Source: Chamaelirium japonicum (lineage: Eukaryota; Streptophyta; Magnoliopsida; Liliales; Melanthiaceae). Taken from it: DNA of 64,000 nucleotides. Location of the stretch: positions 82,155,995 through 82,219,994 of the forward strand of contig OX393555.1 of NCBI GenBank assembly GCA_947650365.1, given 5' to 3'. Below are positions 1 to 8,367 of this stretch, piece after piece. The stretch's first letter is position 1. Each line of letters starts with the position of its first letter. Position numbers and translations under genes: made by a program. Under the pieces are notes generated by a model, which saw only the letters and a list, made by a program, of their open reading frames with translations, was not told the DNA's origin and did no database searches.

Positions 1-678
1 CAATCATTCACGCATGTATCAATTTTCTCATAACCCAGACCGAGATCTTTAATTGTCTTCTTCGCCTCGTAGAATGATTTCGGTACTGTCTCACCTATAG
101 GAAAAGCCTCTTTCAGCAACTCTACCAACATATTAAATGACTTATTACTCCAACCATTGAGGCACTTCAAATGAAGAAGCTTTAATTATAGTGAAAGAGA
201 GTTTTGAAAACTTCTGACACCCCGGGTATAGAGGTTGTTCGGCATCTTTAAGCAATCTGTAGAACTTGTTCGCTTCGATATTGGGCTGATCACCTGACGG
301 TGTTTCCGTGTCTATTCCACCTTGCAAATCATGTTTCATACCCTGCATATCATCGTCATCGTCTGTATTAATATTATCATCAGCGATCACTGTGTTTGAA
401 GTTTCACTGTGAGCTGCCATGGGGACTGCATCTAGCTCCTCACCGTGCGAAAACCAACGGGTATAGCTAATGTCAATGCAACGCATTACCAGATCAACCT
501 CACATTCCTCTCGAACCTTCCTAGTCACCCTTCCGCAGTCTATATAGGAACACACAATTTTTCCATCAAGCGGTGCAAGACGCTCAAATGCAAAATCCAG
601 AAATTTCCTGACTCCTTCTCTGTACTCTTGGCTCATGCGATTCAAATTACGCATCCAACTCTTATCGATCGAAGACAT
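1..678 (-). pseudogene. CACTA transposase, N-terminal part (TNP2-like), partial and frameshifted
   Basis: The chosen start is the ATG at 676-678 (MSSIDKSWM), which opens a domain typical of the N-terminus of plant CACTA transposases (transposase-associated domain): a W near the start, a block like EGVRKFLDFAF, paired cysteines, and the late HGEE motif (roughly residues 1-80). A low-complexity acidic linker with a DDDDD run follows (about residues 100-115). The next block, LYPGCQKFSKLSF, is the usual lead-in to the conserved TNP2 core. Near position 180-190 the frame shifts by one base: the ORF stops after PQWLE, while the neighbouring frame carries the expected continuation, beginning LLHLKCLNGWSNKSF and running open to the window edge. 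The protein would bind transposon ends and cut DNA in the nucleus. The frameshift suggests this copy is inactive, unless it is a sequencing error. Confidence 0.8.
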
Positions 679-1900
679 CTTCGTCTATCTGGCTATAGAA
701 CACCTGAAGTAATTTTAAACAATGTTATAAGACTCCGCACAAATTCGGTTTCGGTTCCCAGGTATGGAACACGGAACCGAAACTTCTACAGGCCATCCAC
801 ATCCCTAATGGATGGGATAAATCTTTATATTTTTGAGCTAAATTTTTTGAGCTAAATTTTTGAGCTAAAATATTTTTGAGCTAAATAGATTCGAGTATGG
901 AACACGGAACCGAAACCGAAACTTCTACATGACATTCATAATGCTACGCATACATGGCGTGTATGTAAAGTGCGCGCAGTATCCAAGCCGCGAGCGCCAT
1001 AGGATATGTACGTGCACTGTGCATGTGGACCGCCGTCATTCTAACATCACAGTTGTGCATCAAGATTCGTTTGCTGCCCCGATCCCATGGGGGCTCACGA
1101 AACTAGGTTGCATACATATGCACATGTCACAATATCTAATAGTATAATACTTAAATGAAGCCCTCATTAATTCCCGTGTTTTGACATGTGGACATCTTTT
1201 GAAGAGCTAGAATCCTTCTCCTGTGTGTGAAAATGATTATCCATCGTAAATCTTATTCAAACCCTAATATAAAGATGATAAATATCCATTCAAAGGTATT
1301 TAATAATCATTTTATATTAATTTGGAAAATCATTTGTACTATCTCTCTCTCTTTAATAAGTGAATCACACTGTGACAAGTGAATCACACTCACATACTCC
1401 AAATTGCACATTCCTTCGGATGACTGTAATTTCGTCTATGCCAAGTGACATAATCAAGTTCTTGTCTTACTACTTATAAGAGACTATTGGGACTAATACG
1501 AATTCCTTCTCACTATCGTGTAATTAATGGAGAGAGAGAGAGGAACATGTTTAATACAAATATATTGAAGGATGAGTGAGATAGAGGAATATGTTTAATT
1601 AACTACAAATAAATTGAAGAGAAGGGGGGGGAGGGATGTTATGGGGAGTCTGCCACATGGCACCAACGACCTTAGCATTATAAGAATGATATAGATAGAT
1701 AAATTATAAATAGATAAAATTCGGACAACGCTCGAGAAAGAAACACAAAATTAAATTTTCACCTTAGAAACCCTTCAATCATATCTTAGCTAGGTTCTTC
1801 CTAGAACCTCCTATAAATAAACCCAACTTTGTATACAAGTTGTAGGAGGAAACCCACATGAAACTGCAACTAGAACCAACCTAACTCTGCCTATTAACTA
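679..1900. other. CACTA 5' leader / inner subterminal region without gene
   Basis: No gene is supported here. A direct repeat ACACGGAACCGAAACTTCTAC occurs near 768-788 and, expanded, near 903-926. Between them TTTTGAGCTAAA is repeated four times (about 832-885). Short CT and GA microsatellites lie near 1340 and 1530. The open frames at 445-855 and 929-1147 have no recognisable domain. Confidence 0.5.
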
Positions 1901-2172
1901 GGGGGGAGAGGGAGGAGGAGGAGGAGGAGGAGGAGCTCACCGGAGTCCACAGGAGGAGGAGGAGGAGGAGCTCGCCGGCACGCACGAGAGGAGCTCACCG
2001 GAGTCCACAGGAGGAGGAGGAGGCGGAGCTCGCTGGCGCGCACGAGAGGGGAGGGGTGACCGGCCGGAGGGGGGGAGGGAGGCCGGGGAGGGGGGGGAGG
2101 CCAGGGAGGGGGGGAGGGAGGCCGAGGAGGGGGGGAGATTGAGAGAGAGAGAGAGAGAGGGGGGGGGCGGGG
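1901..2172. repeat. GGA/GA-rich minisatellite in the CACTA leader
   Basis: This is a purine-rich stretch with GGA runs. An imperfect longer unit containing GAGCTCACCGGAGTCCACAG occurs at about 1933 and again at about 1990. It is followed by GGGAGG runs and a GA microsatellite (about 2139-2158). On the transposase strand it is a pyrimidine-rich leader. The Pro/Ser-rich frame on the opposite strand (1937-2326) follows from base composition alone. Confidence 0.7.
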
Positions 2173-2229
2173 AGGGGTTTAGATCGAAATAGAACAGACG
2201 GGGGGATCGCTGAATCTGATTTAACACAG

Positions 2230-2920
2230 GGTTTTTACCGACGGAAATTTTATCTTCCGTCGGTAATAATAACCTTTTTACCGACGGCATAATAATATCC
2301 GTCGATAAAAATCGACGACGAAACACAGGGTTCCATTTTTTCCAGAGACTCGGTTTTTACCCTGAGCTTCGTCATGACCTTTTTACCGATGGATATTTAA
2401 TGTCCGTCGGTATATACCGACGGAAAAATAAGGTCCGTCGGTATAATGGCTTTATACCGACGGCAAAATAAGGTCCGTCGGTATAATGTCACGACAAAAC
2501 TCAGGGTTCCATTTTTTCCAGAGGCTCGGTTTTTACCCTGAGTTTCGTCGTGATCTTTTTACGGACGGAGATTTAATATCCGTCGGCATATACCGACGGA
2601 AAAATAACTTCCGTCGGTAAATGTCACGACGAAACTCAGGGTTCCATTTTTTTCCAGAGGCTCGGTTTTTACCCTGAGTTTCGTCGTAACATATTACCGA
2701 CGGACGTTATTTGTTCATCGGTATAAACTAATTGTACCGACAGACAATATATTTCCATCGGTATAAAACATTTTACCGACGGATTATATATAACCGTCGG
2801 TAATAAATATGCAAAAAATATTAAAAAAATCGAAGTTATAATACCGACGGAAATTATTGTAACCGTCGGTAAAAAGAATATTATTACCGACGGTACTTAA
2901 AAGGTCCGTCGGTAAAGAAG
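2230..2920. repeat. CACTA subterminal repeats: ACCGACGG inverted pairs
   Basis: About 24 copies of TACCGACGG or its complement CCGTCGGTA, mostly intact, are arranged as roughly a dozen small inverted pairs with an AT-rich spacer of about 10 bases. CACTA subterminal repeats are the known docking sites of the element's accessory DNA-binding protein (TNPA in En/Spm). Assignment to that role here is by analogy. Confidence 0.85.
2312..2688. repeat. Three copies of a ~66-bp imperfect palindrome within the CACTA end
   Basis: Copies lie at about 2312-2378, 2489-2553 and 2624-2688. Each starts like TCACGACGAAACTCAGGGT and ends with its near-complement ACCCTGAGTTTCGTCGTGA around a loop containing CCAGAGGCTCGG. 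The copies alternate with the ACCGACGG pairs, so a longer subterminal unit has been tandemly duplicated. Confidence 0.8.
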
Positions 2921-2935
2921 CTATTTCTTGTAGTG

Positions 2936-4488
2936 AGTAAGAAAGAATTTAAATTCCCATCTACTTTTGTCTTTATTTCTCTTTCTGTTTTCTTGCGACT
3001 GGTCGGCTGGGCTCGATATGTTCATACTAATAACTTATTGTGAGATGGGAGAAAGAGAGAGCCGTCAAACATGCCCCACCCTAAAGGGGTCATATATTAT
3101 TTATAGGGTAAGCTTACTTAGGGCCTAAGCAATCTATAGGAAACCCTAATCCATGGGAGAATAGGAAAGAGAATGGAGAGATTTCATTATATTATTGAGA
3201 AGTGGAGTAGAGCCATCTAACGTACCCTACCCCAAAGGGGTCGTATATTATTTATAGGTTAACCTTACTTAGGGCCTAAGCAATCTGTAGGAAACCCTAA
3301 TCTATGGGAGAGATCCGACGATGGATTGCCAACCGATCGAACGATCTCATAACAGTTGTACTGTTTTAAATTTTTTTTTAAAAAAATATAAATTATTTCT
3401 AAAGCAAAAAATTCGGGTATGCCTCATCTTCCTTCTTTACTTCCTATTATTTAATTAATTTAATTAGTTTAATAAATTAAATAGTTAAATAATTAAATAA
3501 TTAAATAAATATTTAATTATCTATAAAATTAAATAATTAAATTATTTAAATAATTTATTTATTATTTAAATATTAAAATAAATAAATATTTATTTGATTA
3601 TTTAATAAAATTAAGTTATTTAAAAAATATTTTTATTATTTATATATTAATATAATTAACTAATTATTTAAATAATAAGTTTATATTTATTAAATTATTA
3701 TTTTATTTTATTACTTAATTAAATAATTAATTTTTTTACTTTAATTAATAATATATAATTTAATAAAATATTTTTTTGAATATTTAATTAAATAATAATT
3801 AATTGAAAATATTATTTATTTAACTATAAAATAATTTAATAATTAAATTATTTATTCCTTTAAGTAATTTATTATATTAATATATTTCTTAACTAAAAAA
3901 GTTTTTAAATATTTAAATTATTGACTAATAATCTAATTATTTAAAAATAAAATAATAATTATAGAAATAATTAATAAAATTAATTAAAAAATTAATTATA
4001 TAATTAAATCATTATTTAATAATATAATAATAAATAAATAAATAAAATAATAAATTTAATTAAATAACTAGGTAATTAAATAATTAATTAAATTAATTAT
4101 TTTACCAAAAACTTTATTATTAAATTATTTAAATTATTTAATAAGTAAATAAATAATTAATTTAATTAAAAAAATTATAGTAATATTACTATGATAATTA
4201 TAATAACTTTTGGATGATACTATTGAGAAGTTGAGTTTTGGAATTTAGATTCCTTCTTACTTCACACCTATACCCGTGGCGAATGGACTAGAGCAGGACT
4301 TCTTTTTTCTTCTCTCTTCTTTTATCTCACCGTTCTCTTCTCTCTTCTTCTCTCAATAGATTGCTAATGAATCTTTTGCAATAAAAATAATTTATATTTT
4401 TCTTTAAAAAAGTTTAAAACAATATAACTGTTATAAGATCGTTCGATTGGATGGTAATGGACTAGAGCAGAACTTCTTCTTTCTATTA
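2936..4488. repeat. Mosaic array, left segment (LTR-like repeat family)
   Basis: This segment holds the same family that fills the right side of the window. A copy of the GGTCGGCTGGGCTCGA block is at about 3000, followed by two overlapping partial LTR-like modules (about 3036-3354), an AT-only island (3361-4225), and a unit restart with GAATTTAGATTCCTTCTTAC at about 4240. The CACTA terminus abuts it on the left and the Harbinger-like element interrupts it on the right. Confidence 0.85.
3361..4225 (-). repeat. AT-only island of the array family
   Basis: About 0.86 kb of almost pure A/T built from TTAATTAAATAATT-like words. It begins after a conserved lead-in (AAAAAATTCGGGTATGCCTCATCTTCC) and ends before a conserved exit (ATTACTATGATAATTATAATAAC...GATACTATTGAGAAG). 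The same island with the same flanks recurs at 21290, 46440, 51870 and, inverted, at 58785, so it is a defined part of the repeat unit and not random AT drift. Confidence 0.8.
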
Positions 4489-4824
4489 GGGGGTGTTAGT
4501 CAATTAGGATTTGGTGAAGAGTTCCTTGTATTTAGGATTTTATCAGTAGTGGTTCTGAACTTCTTTGTGGTATTGTAGATTTAAGCGTTAGTGGTTGCGG
4601 AGTCCACAATGTGAACTCCTGATCCAGGTGTTAGTCAATATTTTATATGACCTTTGACTCATAAGTTAAGCGTTAGTCAATAATCATGGTATAAGTCCAT
4701 GACTTCATAACAAAAGGGATTTACAAACCCAAGTATATATACTTTTTGCCCATCAAAAGTTCCACCTCAAAGGTTGAATTTTAAATCCCCTACATGAGAC
4801 TTTCTCTTTGATAGGTATCATCAG

Positions 4825-5307
4825 TAGGGGTGGCAATTCTTGACCTGACCCGAACCTGACCCGATGTTAGCGGGTTTGGGTTTGGCCTAAACGGCTTCGG
4901 CTTATAAACGGGTCGACCCGATTGACCCGATTATTTAATGGGTCGGGTTCGGGTTTGTACTTATAACCTGATTGACCCGACTTGACCCGTTTAATAAATG
5001 GGTCGTGTCAACCCGACCTGAACCAACTCGAGCCAACCCGACCCAACTCGATCAAACCCGGCCCAATTCGACTTGTCTTGACCCAACCCGTCAGGTTTAC
5101 ATGGGTTCTGTTGACCCAACCCGAGCCAACCCAACCCAACACGACCCGACTCGTTTAGTAAATGGGTCGGGTCAGGTCAACTCGTTTATTAGGCGGGTCA
5201 AGTTTGGGTTTAAATTTTTGACCCGTTTATTAAACGGGTCGGTTTCGGGTTGGGTGTTTTGCCCTTATACATATGTCTCAACCCGACCCGACCCATTGCC
5301 ACCCCTA
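4825..5307. mobile_element. hAT-like MITE (483 bp)
   Basis: A perfect 13-bp terminal inverted repeat, TAGGGGTGGCAAT / ATTGCCACCCCTA, is flanked by 8-bp near-duplicates ATCATCAG (4817-4824) and ATCATCGG (5308-5315), which fits hAT superfamily insertion. The inside is filled with repeated (G)GGTCGGGTTCGGGT / ACCCGACCCG words. The 154-codon frame at 4972-5436 runs out of the element into the next one and is composition-driven. No transposase is present. Confidence 0.82.
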
Positions 5308-5382
5308 ATCATCGGCATATCCTGGAACCCTAGCACCCGTGCTCGTGATTATGGAAGCCAACGTCGGATCCCCAGCAACCCT

Positions 5383-6099
5383 TGTGGGGGAAAATCTTCG
5401 TGCCGACCCGAAGACTTCGCCGCACCAATCAATTGAAGGTTTGGGTCGAAGAGATCGTTGTTCGATCTGTTGATTGAAGTAGTTGCTTTCGATATGTCAA
5501 CAGAGAGATGCAATCAGAGAGAGTTAGACACGAGAGATGTGATCTCGGAGTTCAGCCGAAGCCTACGTCTCCGTGCTATAGGGAGCAACCCGAATTCACT
5601 AACACTTGTATCGAAGTGATCTCGACAGGTCGAGTATCACCGAAGTCTCCCTTCAACCTCTTTAAAAAGAAGATCAAGATCAAGGAGAGGGGAAGGATGG
5701 GAAGTTGGAAATCCCAGAGCTCTGGTTTTTGAAATCAGAGATTAAGTGATGGTACTTATTTTCGGATCCATTTATATTCGAAGGCTCTGCTATTTATAGG
5801 ATTCTCTGGTGGTAAATGGCGGTTTTCTGCTGTCGTATCTGGGGATCCTCCAGGTAAGGCTGGTGGGCCCCGCTGTCATCTCCTGGGGGATTCCACAGGT
5901 TCCTGGGCCCGCCAGGCAGGGCCGGTGGGTCCCACGGTTATCTTTGGGGGCCCACCGGGCAGGGTCGATGGGTCCCGCTGTGGTCTTCGGGGGTCCACCA
6001 GGCAGGGCCGGTGGGTCCTGCTGTGGTACTCGGGGGCCTACCAGGTAGGGCTGGTGGGTCCTGCTGTTTGCAGACTTCTTGCCAAAATTTGCACCCACA
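5383..6099 (-). repeat. 3' LTR of the Tat element
   Basis: 717 bp, collinear with the right LTR without length change. TATAAATA lies at 5791-5798 on the minus strand. The 43-bp U3 repeats are at 5927-5969, 5970-6012, 6013-6055 plus a partial copy to about 6066. Confidence 0.93.
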
Positions 6100-6113
6100 G
6101 TTACCCCCTCCAA
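6100..6113 (-). promoter_or_regulatory. Polypurine tract of the Tat element
   Basis: The minus strand reads TTGGAGGGGGTAAC directly before the 3' LTR start TGTGGGTGC, the expected plus-strand primer position. Confidence 0.75.
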
Positions 6114-6214
6114 GTTAGCTAAGAGGCCACCTTGGCTGGCTTGGATTCGTGGTGCAAGGCTAACGACCCCCTGTCACACACACAGAGGAGCTTTGTCGAG
6201 TGTTAGTGTTTGAA

Positions 6215-8010
6215 AAATAGACTGATCGACCAAACTTGACCGATCGGTCAAACTTGATCGATTGGTCAATTTTGACCGATCGGTTAAATTCAACCGGTCA
6301 AGGTCGGAGTGATCGGTCAAAAAACATAGTTTTTTGACCGATCCAGTAGAAAATTGACCGATCGGTTGAATTTTGACCGATCGATCAAGTTTGACTGATC
6401 GGTGAAATTCAGCCGGTCAAGGTTCGAGTGATCGGGCAAAAAGGCAAGTATTTTGCCCGATCCCGTAGAAAATCGATCGATCGGTTGAATTTGACCGATC
6501 GGTCAAGTTTGACCGATCGGTGAAATTCAACCGGTCAAGGTTCGAGTGATCGGGCAAAAAGGCAAGTATTTTGCCCGATCCCGTAGAAAATCGACCGATC
6601 GGTTGAATTTGACCGATCGGTCAAGTTTGACCGATCGGTGAAATTCAGCCGGTCAAGGTTCGAGTGATCGGGCAAAAAGGCAAGTATTTTGCCCGATCCA
6701 GTTGAAAATCGACTGATCGGTTGAATTTGACCAATCGGTCAAGTTTGACCGATCGGTGAAATTCAGCCGGTCAAGGTTCGAGTGATCGGGCAAAAAGGCA
6801 AGTATTTTGCCCGATCCAGTAGAAAATCGACCGATCGGTTGAATTTGACCGATCGGTCAAGTTTGACCGATCGGTGAAATTCAGCCGGTCAAGGTTCGAG
6901 TGATCGGGCAAAAAGGCAAGTATTTTGCCCGATCTAGTAGAAAATCGATCGATCGGTTGAATTTGACCGATCGATCAAGTTTGACCGATCGGTGAAATTC
7001 AGCCGGTCAAGGTTCGAGTGATCGGGCAAAAAGGCAAGTATTTTGCCCGATCCAGTAGAAAATCGACCGATCGGTTGAATTTGACCGATCGGTCAAGTTT
7101 GATCGATCGGTGAAATTCAGCCGGTCAAGGTTCGAGTGATCGGGCAAAAAGGCAAGTATTTTGCCCGATCCAGTAGAAAATCGATAGATTGGTTGAATCT
7201 GACCGATCGATCAAGTTTGACCGATCGGTGAAATTCAGCCGGTCAAGGTTCGAGTGATCAGATAAAAAGGCAAGTATTTTGCCCGATCCAGTAGAAAATC
7301 GACAGATCGGTTGAATTTGACCGATCGGTCAAGTTTGACCGATCGGTGAAATTTAGCCGGTCAAGGTTCGAGTGATCGGGCAAAAAGGCAAGTATTTTGC
7401 CCGATCCTGTAGAAAATCGATAGATCGGTTGAATTTGACCGATCGGTCAAGTTTGACCGATCAGTGAAATTCAGCCGGTCAAGGTTCGAGTGATCGGGCA
7501 AAAAGGCAAGTATTTTGCCCGATCCAGTAGAAAATCGACAGATCGGTTGAATTTGATCGATCGGTCAAGTTTGACCGATCGGTGAAATTCAGCCGGTCAA
7601 ATATTCGAGTGATCGGGCAAAAATGCAAGTATTTTGCCCGATCCAGTAGAAAATCGACAGATCAGTTGAATTTGACCGATCGGTCAAGTTTGACCGATCG
7701 GTGAAATTCAGCCGATCAAGGTTCGAGTGATCGGGCAAAAAGGCAAGTATTTTGCCCGATCCTGTAGAAAATCGACAGATCGATTAAATTTGATCGATCG
7801 GTCAAGTTTGACCGATCGGTGAAATTTAGCCGGTCAATGTTCGAGTGATCGGGCAAAAATGCAAGTATTTTGTCCGATCCAGTGGAAAATCGACCGATCG
7901 GTTGAATTTGACTGATCGGTCAAGTTTGACCGATCGGTAAAATTCAGCCGGTCAAGGTGATTAGGCGAAAGAGCCCATTTTTCGCCCGATCCTCTGCTAA
8001 ATTACCCAAC
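6215..8010. repeat. 118-bp tandem repeat in the Tat element 3' region (~14-15 copies)
   Basis: The landmark GGTTCGAGTGATCGGGC starts at about 6421, 6539, 6657, 6775, 6893, 7011, 7129, 7247, 7365, 7483, 7601, 7720 and 7838, a steady 118-bp period. There is a divergent first unit near 6302 and a degraded last one near 7956. Each unit contains the perfect 12-bp hairpin arms GATCGGGCAAAA / TTTTGCCCGATC around a 9-base loop, plus paired GACCGATCGGTC palindromes. Tandem arrays before the 3' LTR are known in Tat/Ogre elements and can seed satellites. Confidence 0.95.
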
Positions 8011-8259
8011 TGTTTGCCCGATCCTTCGCTGTGAACCGGTGGGCCTGGTGGACCGGTGAGCCTTCTGACCCGGTGGTGTGGTTGAGCCGGTGGTTCGCTT
8101 GAACCGGTGGTCCAGCTGGTTCGACACTTCGTCTGGTCCTGACTGTTCACCTAGTTTTGCGCTTGCTACGGATTGACGCCACGTGTACCTGGTAAAAACA
8201 CGCGATTTGATATAGTGATGACACATGTCATTTCAAACTGCGCGCCATTTTACCCTGGG
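8011..8259. other. Spacer between the 118-bp array and the antisense ORF
   Basis: A GGTGG/CCGGTGG-rich stretch (about 8035-8125) with imperfect GAACCGGTGGTCC-like words, then ordinary sequence. No gene seen. Confidence 0.4.
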
Positions 8260-8266
8260 TATATAT
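8260..8266 (+). promoter_or_regulatory. Candidate TATA box for the antisense ORF
   Basis: GGGTATATATGC lies about 100 bp upstream of the antisense ORF start and just past the 118-bp array. The position suits a core promoter. There is no direct evidence of transcription. Confidence 0.4.
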
Positions 8267-8367
8267 GCTTCTCTGGTTCTCATTTTTACTTTGCGCTTTC
8301 AGAATTTTTCAAAGTCCAGGACCCTTGCTTCCAACCTCTCGCTCTTTGCTTCCTTCCGATCGGTCGA

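Larger units (their letters stand above)
1..2935 (-). mobile_element. CACTA (En/Spm) DNA transposon, 5' part; other end outside window
   Basis: The right terminus reads TTTCTTGTAGTG at 2924-2935, the reverse complement of the plant CACTA end CACTACAAGAAA. A dense field of ACCGACGG motifs lies just inside it and a TNP2-type transposase start lies further in on the minus strand. The flanking AGT at 2936-2938 is a plausible 3-bp target duplication, but the partner end is not visible. Beyond the terminus the sequence continues as an array unit, so the element inserted into the array. The leader contains low-complexity stretches and no other recognisable gene. Confidence 0.9.

Noticed and set aside
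1937-2326. Pro/Ser-rich protein on the minus strand
   Set aside because: The frame is the complement of a GGA/GA minisatellite and part of the CACTA subterminal repeats.
4972-5436. 154-codon frame with repeated TRPNPT-like words
   Set aside because: It is produced by ACCCGACCCG repeats of the hAT-like MITE and crosses the MITE boundary and the gypsy LTR start.
5790-6122. Gly/Pro-rich proteins encoded in the gypsy LTR (also 18226-18824)
   Set aside because: Overlapping frames on both strands arise from the 43-bp GC-rich repeats, which are explained by the LTR.
6215-8010. CRISPR-like array
   Set aside because: The whole 118-bp unit repeats with no unique spacers, and it lies inside a plant gypsy element.
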